Assembly: GCA_947579665.1 (NCBI GenBank)
Contig: OX388351.1
Location: 51,840,939-51,904,938, forward strand
DNA length: 64,000 nucleotides
From: Sympetrum striolatum
Lineage: Eukaryota > Arthropoda > Insecta > Odonata > Libellulidae
Direction: 5' to 3'
Both the position numbers and the translations under genes were made by a program. This document shows, piece after piece, positions 34,934 through 46,560 of the stretch. The stretch's first letter is position 1. Each line of letters begins with the position of its first letter. The notes under the pieces were generated by a model. The model ran no database searches and had not been told where the DNA came from. It saw nothing but the letters and a program-made list of their open reading frames with translations.

Positions 34934-35879
34934 GAGAAGGTCCAAATACAGGCTAGGGTCTAAAAACGGGCTAGTTTCTGTTGCAAAGCCGGAGGGTTTC
35001 GCACTATCAGAAATGGTGTGTAACTAGTCCTCTAGGTCCTGTTGAAGAGCGACGAGTAGTTGGTGCCCGTCAATCAACGCGTTCAAAAGCTGTGCGTAAA
35101 AATTCATCGATTGTCGTGTTTTTCCATTGTCAAACTTTCAGCAGGTATGTACAATATTAGCCAGTTTGCTGTAAATGTTATTTGGCAGCAGGGCTGTGTT
35201 AACGTTGAGTTGGTGAACGGTTTCAATGTCTCATTCATCCTTCTACTTCATACCAGTAATGGCCCCTGTTATGGTTTTGTAAAAGGTGGTTTGGTCTAAA
35301 TATGGGCTAGTGAAGTGTGGTCTAAAAACGGGCTACCTCTCTGGAGTAGCCCATATTTGGGCCATACCCGAACCATTTTCAAATAACCTAAAAATGATGT
35401 ACCTAATTACAATGTACCAACTATTTATTTAACTAATTATGATTATTCCATTTAATGAACTAAAGGAACATAATAGCTTTAGTTATATTAGCTTATAAGG
35501 ACGTCCCAATCGGAACAGTAGGTTGAGCCCATCCTTCAGAATGGGTTCAAAATAACCTTTTTGAAGAATGGATGAATCATTTCGATTTTACGCTTACATT
35601 GTACTATTTGTAAGTGAAATTTCAAGTCAATACTTTTTCATATTTTTTTTTTTAATTAGGGGTAGCCCATATTTGGATCTCATTTTCCAAATGCGACTTT
35701 TTACAATTTTTTTAATAAAGATTTTTTTTAAAGAAACTGTGTTATTTTAATTCTGAAACTTCACAGAATTGAAGGATACTAGTCAAAGATACGGCTCAAT
35801 GTTTTAATTCCCACATACTTATGTCCAAAAATGTGTCCACTATATTAAAAAATCAAAAGCTAGATATTTGGACCTTCTC
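34934..35879. mobile_element. 946-bp non-autonomous DNA transposon with repeated subterminal motifs
   Basis: The ends are inverted: GAGAAGGTCCAAATAC on the left and the complement of ATATTTGGACCTTCTC on the right, each flanked by TA. Inside, a motif of the form GGTCTAAAWAYGGGCTA recurs near 34957, 35293 and 35318, and in inverse as TAGCCCATATTTGG near 35347 and 35663. Repeated subterminal motifs are typical transposase binding sites. The longest frame is 79 residues with no DDE signature, so the element is non-autonomous. The TA flanks suggest Tc1/mariner/pogo or a related group, but the termini do not match one I know. Confidence 0.7.
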
Positions 35880-36140
35880 TATTTAGACGTTGGATTTGTC
35901 ACCTAACGAGAGTGATCCTTAACATTTTTATTTTAAATGTGTTTAATCACCTGATAATTCATGTGAAATATTACATTTGTGGATTCGAACGGCTTTATTC
36001 CTGGAGAAATTGGGAGTAAGTATGCCACTATTGCATTTAACCTGTCAATATGAAGTAGGAGAAAGGAAATGATAGAGGAACATAAACTCAGTTACCATTA
36101 AAGTATGAGAAAATAATAATTATAAGCGACTTTATTGAAG

Positions 36141-36180
36141 AACGAGATTGAGACTTACAATTTCATCTTACATCTAATCC
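36141..36180 (+). repeat. repeat family R, short fragment
   Basis: ACGAGATTGAGACTTACAAT followed by TTCATCTTACATCTAATCC matches the start of family R at 56180 and 62236. The body motif expected about 140 bp downstream is not found here. Confidence 0.55.
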
Positions 36181-36419
36181 CTAAAGAAAAATAAAAGGCA
36201 CTAGTAGTAATCGAGGGAGGTTTTTAAGAGTTATTTAAGAACTTGCACAAATGATGTAAGCTTGGCTGCCACTTCTTGATAAGGTGTTTAATGGTTTATC
36301 TCATATTCAGGTTTGCTTCATACAAATCCTCCCATTAAACTTCCTCATGTATAGGCCAAATTGCTAAAAAAATTGTCTAGTGTATATTTCTATCTCATGG
36401 CTGTCATGTTGCACACCAA

Positions 36420-37460
36420 GAGCTTAATTGAGGCGTACTGCGTAACACCGCTAGGGAGGCGCCGATTCAGGAGTCTAGATTTTGTTTTGCCAGTAGCGGT
36501 TTTCATGCGATCAATTCAGTAAAAATTCTTTCAACGGCGCCATTCTCAGTTTATTACGATGAATAGCGCGGTAAATGTATTTACTTTCTAAACCCCAAAC
36601 GTTCCCTTCTCGCAACCCGACTTTGCGTGGGAAGCGTTTCCCCCAGTCCACACGAATCAAAAGACCCCGTCTTTAGACTCTGCCCACCGATCCATCCATT
36701 GCAAACTTTTTTTAACTAGACGGGGATTTAATGAAGCGTGAGTTACCTCAAGCGGACATGTTTTGAATCGCTATTCATTTTGGGCTACGCGCATTGCTAT
36801 AGTAGCCGTTCCGCCATTTTAAAAGCGCCCCCTGCCGACCCTTTCATCGTACCCTGTTCCTCTCTAGGTCAGCTCCTTGAGCGTGTAACGTTTCCTGTCA
36901 GCCTCACTTAAGTGTCCATTGGTCTCGGCAATAAAGAGACGAAAAGCGACGCAAGTTTGTACAATGGGAGCACAAATGCAGTGGAGGAGAAGGGTGCCTC
37001 CCAGTTGGTCCCCGTAACAATGAGATTTCAGACTCATCCCCCCGTGTACCCCTTCCCCTTGCAGGGCGTAAAAAACCCTGGGGCTGTCGGGAGAGACCCT
37101 TTTTGTGGGGGAGAAATTAGGGGTTCGGGACCGCTACACTTTGGCGCGCCGAGGGGAGTGTTTGGGGCTCGAAGCTTGTATCTTATTCGGTGTTAAATGA
37201 GGCGGTGTGGGCGTATTGGCTCGCCATGAATGGAGATTAAGGAATGGAGTAACATGCTTCCGCTTTGTAAGGCGTTTCCCCGCCTGGAGTGGGCGCTGCA
37301 GGCTAAGCGGATGAACCCCGGGACGCTGGGTTTAACTCCAACGGGTGCGTCTTTTTCTTCAACGTAAACATTTCGGTCTAATGCAACTAGTCGAAGGGAT
37401 ATACAGCTCGCTATGGGTGTTTTATGCCCGGGGTAAATGAGGGAAGAAGGGTGCGTCTTC
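36420..37460. other. GC/CpG-rich island 12
   Basis: About 1 kb, CpG-rich at 36430-36660 and 37020-37330. A 94-residue frame at 36912-37196 has no recognised domain. Confidence 0.45.
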
Positions 37461-37545
37461 AGTTGTTTTAAGCTTGTTCGTCCTCGCTGTAACTGCTGCT
37501 ACCCTTTGTACCATGGATGTTGTTGAATCGCGTGTATGATGTAAG

Positions 37546-37605
37546 GCGGTGTTTCCCTAAAAGGGAGTTACCGTACCCGCAGGGGGTAGTACTCTATGGT
37601 AGTGT
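37546..37605. mobile_element. possible hAT-type terminal relic
   Basis: GGTGTTTCCCTAAAAGGGAG followed by TTACCGTACCCGCAGGGGGT resembles the terminal and subterminal sequence of hAT-type MITEs, which often begin with a GTTTCCCAA word and carry a CCCCAGGGGGTAC inverted motif. No partner end or target duplication was found, so the call is tentative. Confidence 0.3.
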
Positions 37606-38840
37606 TTTCAAATCTTTCTCCTCCATGTCGTACTTATTATTAGTATAAAAATACTGCGTATGATGCAAGAACTGGTGGCAACGGATACAACAATGCAATA
37701 AATATCTTTTAATTAGTTACTAATGTTTAGAGCGAAACGGCGATCATGAGCCATGAAGATGTATTAAAGCTCAATACAAAACACACGAATTAATCAATTC
37801 GCCTATAACAAAAAAAGGAATCAAAACTATTTAGACCAAGGAATATGTTTCACTCTCTTCCTTTCCCTGCAGTTTTTCTAAAGGACTAGAAGATTCTCCT
37901 TGTAAGGCGGTTGCAGTCTCAAATGATTAGAATTAGTAGTATTTATAGTAGTATTAGATTAGTTAGTATTTTTCCATGTATTACTTTCATTTAGTGGAAG
38001 CCATTATAGTAATTTTCATGATCTCTACACAAAGTTGGCTGGGAGAGTCTCTCTCTTTCATTAAATATGCGTTAACACAAAGCTCATGGCATACAACACA
38101 TAAGTAGTTTTAAATTTATGAACGATTTCAATCCATAAAGAGATATAATGAGCAGAATGGAATATATATGTTTGCGCCGCCTATTTCCTCCAATAGATAA
38201 AATACCTCGAAAACAAAGCAGTTACCATATATTGCTAATTTAGAATCAGATGATGCTTTTGGATTTTATGCGGTACATTTAGGAGCTTACGTTCGCCGTT
38301 AGGAAAACATTACTTTCTCGCGGAGAAGTTAAGATTACGTCAAAATTATCTTTAGTTATAACTATCTCAGTACTACTTATAGGAGAATTTTATTTTAACT
38401 AAGATATATTAAGATATTTTAACTCAGACATATTCGAAAATTTCTTGATGGTTAAGCGTAAATCATTTCCACCAAACGTGCGAGCGTTCTTTCGAAATAT
38501 AAGTTTATTGATGCAATACAGACCCAATACGAAGAGTTTTGTCCCTGAACTCTTATATTTTGGACTTTCTGGAGTAGCCATGCACTACTAAATTATTGCC
38601 CAACGCATAGTCTATGATGGGATAGTGGAATTTTTATTTGTAGCTCTGCTTGACATAATTAGATTTGCTTGACTTTGTCCTATAATTTATTTGGTCTTTT
38701 GGTGCTTTTTTATATTTGTACCTTATAATGGTATTTTCATTTATTTAAGAATTTGCTGGTTTACGGAATGAATGATTCATAACTATGTGGTGTAAAAATT
38801 GACCATGACATGACATCAGACAATTCAATTTATAGCAAAC
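37606..38840. other. AT-rich intergenic DNA, nothing recognised
   Basis: No feature supported. Confidence 0.6.
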
Positions 38841-38874
38841 AAACTTGTACAATAATATTCAGAAACTTGTACAA
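38841..38874. repeat. 12-bp direct repeat next to the hammerhead-like motif
   Basis: AAACTTGTACAA occurs at 38841-38852 and again at 38863-38874, 22 bp apart, just downstream (in motif orientation) of the hammerhead-like sequence. Confidence 0.8.
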
Positions 38875-38890
38875 ATCCACACTATCTAAG

Positions 38891-38937
38891 TAGCACGCAA
38901 CCGGTTTCGGAGTAATACGCCATCATCAGGCGCAAAC
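38891..38937 (-). ncRNA. hammerhead-ribozyme-like motif (dimer-type helix III)
   Basis: The minus strand reads TTTGCGC, then CTGATGA (consensus core box 1), a hairpin GGCGT/ACTCC with one mismatch (helix II), GAAA (core box 2), CCGG, then TT and GCGTGC. GCGC/GCGT with an outer wobble pair gives helix I of about 5 bp. The self-complementary CCGG is too short to close in a monomer but can pair between two copies, as described for hammerheads of Penelope-like elements and related retroelements. All core residues I can place agree with the consensus. Self-cleavage is inferred. No reverse transcriptase of a Penelope-like element is nearby. Confidence 0.6.
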
Positions 38938-39039
38938 TAAACTTTTCATCAAACTTTTATTAAATTAAATTTTAAGTGTATTGTTACAGTAAATTGTTTT
39001 AAATACGCTGTCATTTTTGTGAGATGGCTTTTGATGGTT

Positions 39040-39540
39040 CTTGAAGATCTTAGCTAATATTTAAGAGTTAGCTGGAAGAAGTTTTTATTCTCCTCAGTAC
39101 CAAGGTGGTAAAAACTTAGTGATTCAAGCATACTTGCCGACCACCTCAGAAACCTCAGAAAAAAAACCCACAAAGCATTTCCAATCTCATCGTAATCGTC
39201 CGCGTTGAATCCGAAAAGTAAGAAAGCGAATGGTTTCTCAACGATAAACTTCCTCAGAGCTAATTTCCTTTTATAAATTCGCCTCGGGGTCCTCAAAAGC
39301 CTCCAGCGAAATCTCAACAGCTCTCCTCCGGCACTCGATCCTCACGAGGGTCTCTTTCAGAACTCTCGCACTGGTCCAAGTATGTGCAGCGTCTTCTCAG
39401 ATCTTTGAATCAACTCGAGCGATTGAAACCCTGTGCTCGAAAGCGACTTTGATTACTTCTCCATTATCCTTATGCTTTACATCGGCGATTATTCTCCGAT
39501 TCCGCTGTTTTTCTTCCTGGCGATAGAATGATTGCGGTAT
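39040..39540. other. GC/CpG-rich island 13
   Basis: GC-richer block with CpG words at 39190-39470. An 87-residue minus-strand frame is not recognised. Confidence 0.4.
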
Positions 39541-40049
39541 CTTTTCTTATCGCACGTATTATATCGCTTATCAGTTGCATGCTGTGTAATGACATGAATA
39601 TTAGAATTTGTTAGATTTTTATCGTACCGTTTCAAATTTTCTCATCTAAATTATCATGAAAGGTTGTATTTATGAGGTATGTAAACATTAGAAACTAGGA
39701 GAAGAAGCTTTGGATATATTTCTGTACATAACTTACTAAAACAACTCTACAGACTCACCGGAGTTGCTCTCATTATTAATATTAATGTTCCTCGACGTTG
39801 TGTTAGAAATAAATATCCTTTCCAATTACCATATCATAGAAATAACTTATGATATACTTAGTATAACAACATTTATGAGAGATGCTAACACTGTTTGTTG
39901 ATTTAGATGTTTTTTCATTTTTCCTTTAATAAAATTTAAAATGCAAAAAAAGGAATAAAATTAAGAAAATGGGTTAATTGGAGGAATGGCCTTCCTATGC
40001 TAAAATTTGCCCAAAAAGTAAGATATTATCAGGCATTATAAGGCATTAT
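39541..40049. other. AT-rich intergenic DNA, nothing recognised
   Basis: No feature supported. Confidence 0.6.
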
Positions 40050-40357
40050 CATTATTATTATTTCACTGAAAAGACACTTAAAAACGTATCTTAATAAGGA
40101 TGTTTAATTTTAAGTATATGGTCTTCCTTAAATTTACTTATGATATGTATGAATATGTTTATATGAATATGTTTGTCATATTGAAATTTATTTTGTTTTT
40201 TTTTTCACATTGTATTAGAAAACTTTCTACTGTGTATATTGATTAATGTTCCTTCCGTTTACCTTGAATACTTAATGATATATTATGCATTTTTTTGTTG
40301 TTTTAACTGGTGATTGGGTCTCATGACTCGCAAATAAATTATTATTATTATTATTTA
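40050..40357 (+). mobile_element. L2-like LINE, 3' end with (ATT)n tail
   Basis: The last codons read SLKRHLKTYLNKDV and stop at 40105-40107, the usual form of the C-terminus of L2-like LINEs (FKxxLKxxL). About 220 bp of 3' sequence follow, ending in GGTCTCATGACTCGCAAATA and an (ATT)n tail at 40340-40357. Hyper-truncated 3' ends with short simple-repeat tails are typical of such LINEs. The protein evidence is short, so the clade is tentative. Confidence 0.55.
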
Positions 40358-41859
40358 TGTGTATCTGAACATAACACATTAGCTGAAGTCTTTCATAGTA
40401 TTTATTATCACTTATTCTAATGTTATGGACGTAATAACATTGAATTATGTGCGAACGTAACGTATGATCTTAGGAAGAATGGAAGAACACTTTTCATTGT
40501 TATAACATAAGTAAAATCATCATCGTTGAAGTATTTCCGTTTCCCATAGAATACCTGAAACTCTATACTATGGATGGCTTTGTACTAAAGGTATTTGTCA
40601 AGGCCATTTTTTTAGCCAATATGTCTGTCAACTTGATCTTCATGATTTTTTTATAGAAAATAACGCTTCAAATTGTTAGTTTTTACTTAATCCTCCGCTT
40701 GCAGTATCTTTGCTTCACGATATTTCCGTTACCTTTTTAAGAGACAACTGATTAATAGCTTAATATCGATGTTCAGTTTCATATTCACCACATCTTCGTA
40801 TAAATTATCATTCTTACTTATTGGACTCATTTAATTACAAAGTTCGCCGCATTATTTATTTACTATTACGCCGCAGTCAGACGAAAGTTTGTTCGCAGCG
40901 AAGTATTAATTGAAAAAAACTTAAGATATAAACAAATCCTCGTGTAATGTTTTGTGGTATTGCTCGTTAAACCCCAGTAAGTTGGAACTGGAAATTTGAT
41001 CTAGAGAATTTTGCATATATATTTCTTTACTTTGAAATGTATCCTGCTGTAATGAATATAGGCAGTTTTAGGATCCAATTTATTTTCTGTAGATATTCCT
41101 GAAATTCTCTTCTTCTTTGAGAGATAAGGACATTTTTTTAAATATTAAAGGTTTGGCGACTGGTAATTAAAAAAAAATTTTCTTAGGAAGGAGTTTAAGT
41201 TAAACATGCTGTTTTTATAATCATGCTCTGAATCAATTCTGATAATCTTTCTGGTATCTTGTTATAGTCTTAGCAGTTATGCGTTATGATACAGTAAAAT
41301 GTGGTCATGACTGGTTTAAAATAATCTTTTCCAATAATCTTTTATTTTTAATACTTTCAATGTGTGGCTATATGGTTCTTCAGATTGGGAAAATCTTTTG
41401 AAGCTTAATTGATGAAACATAGAAACAATAAGACCGACTTTGCTGGATGTTATTTTGTTTGGAAGTATAATACGAAAGGGTGTTAAGCTTGCGTACTTAC
41501 GTACGCAAAAATAAATATATTAAGTTACGTTCGTTCGCTACCAATGAATCAACTAATATCAAGGTTATTGTAATGTTTAATATCTCTACTACACTATTTA
41601 AAAATGTTGAAAGTCTTGATTGTAGGATGCTATTAGAAGGTAGATGTGGTATGGCAAAGGTATGAATTGAACAATTCGGTTTTATTATATGAAAGTACCG
41701 AAAATGGAAATAAACAGGGAATTCACGTTATTCTGGCGATTTGTAAAATACGTGTTTTCACTAACAATTGTGCATTTAGTTTTTGCTGGGCTCCTATTAT
41801 TTTAATAGTTCTATATTCCCGGCTGTTTCCAAATAACTAAAATAAATGTCTCCCTGTTG
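40358..41859. other. AT-rich intergenic DNA with a small palindrome
   Basis: Nothing gene-like. TTGCGTAC and GTACGCAA (41489-41496 and 41501-41508) form a perfect 8-bp inverted repeat around TTAC. Confidence 0.55.
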
Positions 41860-42330
41860 CAGTTGTGACAGTCAGTTAATCTTCAGTGTTGTTTAACCGC
41901 AGTTATCGTCCTCATTAGTCGGCTAATTTATTCTCTCGGGAATGGAAATTCTCCCATTGGGAAGTTGTCTTTTTGCTCGCTCGTTGGTATATTTCGTCTG
42001 TTCGCTCCAACCCATCTGCTCCATTGTTGACATATTTATCCTTGTTAATCCACTCTCGCAAAGCGTGTTAGCTCAGTTAAGAGCATGTGCTGATTTGTGT
42101 GCAAATTCTGTTCTGTTCCGGAGCTTAACTAATTGCGTGCACTTCACCGAGGAGTACGTGCTTTTAAAGAGGGCGTAGTTCTGGGGTCACGCACCTGTGG
42201 AAAATTTCGGTCGATGCAGTTGGCTAATCGAGGGTGTCCCCATTAAATCGAATGCGTTTGACGTAAGTCGTTTCATTGGATTGTTTCTTAAGATGTCACG
42301 CTGCTGTATTGAATTTAGTGATGGGACGAT
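41860..42330. other. CpG-bearing block 14 (weak)
   Basis: Mildly GC-rich block with CpG near 41930-42250. A Cys/Leu-rich 78-residue frame is not recognised. Confidence 0.35.
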
Positions 42331-42976
42331 ACCGGAATGTTTACTGATTCAGATGTAATTCGCGTTACTTCTCTCAATTTTCGACTCCATCACTGTTCCT
42401 AATTCTTGTTTCGATTACTACCATTATTAAAATTAATTACTGTTGATTTCTGGAACAAATACTTAATGAACAGTGTGCATTTAGTAATAAGAAAATCAGT
42501 TGGATGATCAATAGAAAAGCTTATAACATTGGCAGAAGTACTGAATTATTGAACAATGAATGTACGAAAATATATAAATAAATAGATCTTAGAAAATGGG
42601 TTCGCTCAATTAGCGTGTAGAAGAACAAATTACGATTTTCACGTGTTGAATTGCCTTAAAATCTCTTGCGTTGGTGGAAAAATAAGACCAGAAAATTTAG
42701 ACCTAAGGTTTCTTAAGGAGCTAGAATTACTATACTCAGTCTTACTATCATAGAAACACGTTGCTAACAGAGGTTGCTTGGAAATCATGGTTGATGTCAA
42801 ATCGCCTGACCCGAGCGGTTAAAAATACTTAAAATTTTAATTGAATTAACGAACAATCGTAGTATTAAAGATTAAAGTATCGTTCGGTGAAATTCGTGAT
42901 TGATTTCTGTGATAACTTCCATAGCTATATTTTACTATATGCTGTAAGTAATTATTCAAATCAATTATCCTTTCCT
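42331..42976. other. AT-rich intergenic DNA, nothing recognised
   Basis: No feature supported. Confidence 0.6.
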
Positions 42977-44340
42977 ATTTAATTTATTTATTTAATTTCA
43001 TTTTCACTGCAATTTGGCCATTTGGCCAGGCGGCAGCGTTAGAGGGGAACATTCCATATATTACAAATGATTGCCTGGCATTCGCCCAAAGACGGGAGGT
43101 AAACCCCTCCAAAAATCTCCCACAGGCAATACATTACATAATTCAATACATAACATTACCTTAGCATTAATAACAGAGCATACTACAGGACATTATATTA
43201 AAACATTCAAATATGAAATATTAAAAAGTACAGATAGATTTGAGCTTGCTTTCAAAATGTTTTACATTTTTTGGCATTTGAAAGAGAACTTCTTCAGGTA
43301 AGGCGTTCCACTCTCTGATTCCCCTATTAACGAATGAATATTTCGCTCTGTCTGTTTTCTGTTCGCGTTATTTGATTTTTAAGCTATGATTGCTAGTCCG
43401 ATATAGCTAGGAAGATTAAACTTGGCTTTCAGTTTTCCCCAGCCCTCTGCGGAATTCCATGCTGTGTGTATCCCAGCTAATGTAAAGACTTTCCTTCTCG
43501 ACTCTAATGATTCCCACTTCAAACGAGCTAGCATTTTAATTACACGTTCTGCCATTTTGTGTTTTCCTACCACGTACTGTGTACCTAGTCACCTTTCTTT
43601 GCAACTCTTCGAGTTTCTTAATAAGGCCTGTTTCGTGGGGATCCCATACGCTCGTTGCGTATTCTATAATCGGCCTGACCAGTTATTTAAACGCCCTTTC
43701 CCTGACACCTTTCCTGCTCCCTTTTTAAGCTGCTCCTTAAGAAATGGAGATGTATGGCTTAGCAGTTATGTCTCGGACGTGCCTTCCCCATTTGAAAGTC
43801 TCGTTTAGCTTGACACCTAGATATTTGCATTCGGTTACGGTATTAACGTTTACGTTTAGGGAGTAGAAATGCTGTATCACAGACTTTCTTCTGGAGAAAT
43901 TGGTATGTTTACACTTACGAATATTAATCCACCCCATTTACTGTAATTCATTCGTTTTGCAGAAGTTCGCGATCATGGGCCTCCGTTATACGCCTATACA
44001 ATTTGCAGTCGTCAGCAAATAAGCTGATTTCGGTCATTCACATAAATAAGGAATTGGCATTATTTTAGAATTGTTCTTAAATAAGGAACAATCGCATTAT
44101 TTCCTAGTTTTATCGCGACACTGGGAACATCGTCTGGACCCTTCGATTTCCTATTTTTTATTTTTTGTACATTTTGCAAAATGATAATCTTATAATAAGT
44201 TTTTGAACCTTTCGCAAAATTTCCTTCCCTCAAAATAGTAATTTGTAAGTTGTGGGTCACATAGTCTTCTCGTTGCGAATTTTTTTCTTCCAAGTACAGA
44301 AAGAGTTGATTATAATATAATTTTAAGGGAAACGTCAATT
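42977..44340 (-). mobile_element. CR1/jockey-group LINE with reverse transcriptase core deleted (relic D)
   Basis: Minus-strand reading from 44340 down gives the region before the reverse transcriptase (KNRKSKGPDDVPSVAIKL, AIVPYLRTILK), then within about 40 bp jumps to SLFADDCKLYRRITEA (44009-44020 encodes FADD), continues with TECKYLGVKLNETFKWGRHV, a decayed stretch, LKWESLESRRKVF, and ends RGIREWNALPEEV near 43300. Motifs A and B (the FLDFxKAFD and SGVPQGS blocks), normally several hundred bases apart from GPD and FADD, are missing: an internal deletion of about 0.5-0.6 kb. The 3' untranslated part has GGAGGGGTTTACCTCCC, shared with relic C, and an AAATAAATAAATTAAAT tail at 42977. Several stops and frameshifts show that it is dead. 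Confidence 0.85.
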
Positions 44341-44997
44341 TTCTATGATTGAATGAATTTTACTGAATTACTATGTAAAAAGGAAAGACAGGCATGATCG
44401 TAGTTCGTGTATTTAACGCGAAAAGAAACTACTTTTAAACTTAGTCAAGTCTTACTAGTAACACAAAATGAGATTTTCACTTAAGAAATTATTTTGGAAG
44501 GATAATTTTCCTGTTTTGCCGAATTATAAATTTTCTACGAAACAAAAAATTAACAATTCGCTACAATCGAAGTGATATACGCTAAACTTCATATGACAGC
44601 ATTTAGATTGAGTTCACTTCATGCTGATAACCTATTTGCTTATAAATGTTGGAGGCTTCTCTTAGTGTTTATGTTTTTGTTTTACTGGAAAATTTTGTGT
44701 GCAAACAATGGGGTAACTTTCTCTCATCCTTTCAGAGACGCAGAACTAATCCTGCTTTATTTATTTTCATTTGTTCCCAGTATCGTTTCATCATAATATC
44801 TCGTGTGTTGTTCCCCGTTCATCTTTTAACTGAATGTTTTTACTAAGTTTTCGTGACGTTCAATCGCTCTTTTAACTGCCAGATTTCATATCCGCCCACT
44901 ATTCGCACATCAGTATTCTATTCATTGAGGGAATTCATAGTCATATTTTTCTTTTAATTATGCAAATATCTGATTATGCAAAATGATTGCTTTTGCA
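44341..44997. other. AT-rich intergenic DNA, nothing recognised
   Basis: No feature supported. Frames of 66-74 residues are hydrophobic and unrecognised. Confidence 0.6.
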
Positions 44998-45190
44998 ACC
45001 TTACCGGCCGAATGGTTAGCGTGCTCGCAAGGTATCACTCCAACCCCACGGTCCCGGGTTTGAATCCTGGCTAGTCGGATTTTTCCGATTAGGGAATGGT
45101 CTTGTATGATTGTTGTTGTTAATACCTACCACTGTTAAATTCCTGGAAAAGGATGTTAGTGGGGTATATGAAATAAATAAAAAATAAAAA
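44998..45190 (+). mobile_element. tRNA-derived SINE, family 1, copy c (most complete)
   Basis: The tRNA-like head has an A box in GAATGGTTAGCGTGCTCG (45011-45028) and a B box GGTTTGAATCC (45057-45067) at tRNA-like spacing. The conserved stem-loop CTAGTCGGATTTTTCCGATTAG follows (wobble at one position), then GGGAATGGTC. The body then departs from copies a and b (GATTGTTGTTGTTAATACC, TTAGTGGGGTATATG), and ends in an AAATAAATAAAAAATAAAAAA tail. Because only the head and stem-loop are shared, the copies may be subfamilies that captured different 3' ends. Confidence 0.88.
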
Positions 45191-45829
45191 ACCTTATCCT
45201 TCTTAAATAATTTTTACGGCTTATGCGCTCACTTTAACTTGTTTTTAGATACCTTATCTCTAAATGCCAGTTACCGACTGGTAACAATTACATTTATTAT
45301 GGATGAGAATTGTATAAAATTCTTTGCGATTTAAACAATTCATAGCGCCAAGAATGCGTGTGCAGAAAGTAAACTTTTATAAACCCGCAATACTTTCAAC
45401 TGCACGAATGTTTTAAACACTGCTGATCTTCATCTACCATTATTAACTTGATTTATATTTCGTAGGAAGATTCAATGTTTTGCTACTTTATTACAAATCT
45501 AGGCATTCTTTTCATTTCTATTGAAATTGTATGGTGCTTTGTGATTCAATCAGCCGTTATAGTTTTGAACTGTTTGATTACATGATATCATCGAAAACAA
45601 TGCGATCATAAAAATGCCTTCCAACCTTAAAGGAGGTTCATAGCTTTACTGAGTAGATATAAAATCCTAATCAGTTCCTATAATATCAATTTGAATCACT
45701 TCAGATTCATTATATTGGTCTATTTTTGAAGAATTCGTCATTTGAAGAGTTGATCGTTTGAAGGATCCTTCTTCAAATAATTTGTATGCTATCGAGTTGA
45801 TTTCGTACCGCCACATAAGGACTAAAAAT
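45191..45829. other. AT-rich intergenic DNA, nothing recognised
   Basis: No feature supported. Confidence 0.6.
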
Positions 45830-46560
45830 TGAGCTTTGAATTGCCATATTCGCTCTGCGGTTCTGTTCCACGTAAGTCGACGCATTTAAATCTGGAAATT
45901 GTATCATCTCCCGTCCAACGCGAACGGCACGACTTTTACGCCCGAAAGCCTTCAAGTTACTCCACCGCTCCGGGACGTTTTCGAGGATGCTACGTTCGCG
46001 TAGGTAATAACGCAATCCTCCCGCACGCAGTCCTCACAATTACCAATAGATGAAAACGACATCCCCCGTGGCTCACAGGGTTTCTTGCGCCAATCCGTGC
46101 GTCCCACAATTCGTAGAATTCCTCCCTCTTCGTGGACTGGAGTGTCCCTTTTTCCCGCTCGAGTAGCATCTCCTCCTTCTCGCTTTGTCCCCCTACAATC
46201 AGCTCTATCCCTCCCTACCCCATTCATCCATCCTCTTATTCCTTATTCATTTTTCCCTTTTGTTTTGTTATTTATCCTTCTCGTTCGCCTTTCCGATCTT
46301 CCCTCTCATTTTCCCCCTGTTTGTCGCATTTCTTTTTCGCTCGTTTTTCCCCTTCCTTTTTACATGGCGGATCTCCCTTTTTTCTTTTTTTGTATTACGG
46401 AGTCCTTGTGTCCCTTCTCTCCTTTTTTAGCTCCTAATTCTTTTTTCGAATGCCTCACGGTTTGCCCTCATCTTTCGCAAGCTCCGTCCTTTTCCGCTCC
46501 TCGCTTTCTTCGTCTATTTGTTCCCCTATTAATGTCTTCTTTCCCATTTTAAGCGTTAAC
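45830..46560 (+). other. GC/CpG-rich island 15 with a polypyrimidine tract
   Basis: The first part (45840-46130) is CpG-bearing. From about 46110 to 46552 the plus strand is dominated by C and T, with few purines over 400 bp. This strand bias produces frames of 155, 101 and 81 residues rich in Ser, Phe, Leu and Pro, which I reject as genes. Confidence 0.6.

Noticed and set aside
43422..43808. 128-residue plus-strand frame
   Set aside because: Antisense to LINE relic D, whose minus-strand translation carries the family motifs.
46085..46552. 155-residue hydrophobic open frame
   Set aside because: Created by the polypyrimidine strand; alternative frames over the same bases are equally open and equally low-complexity.
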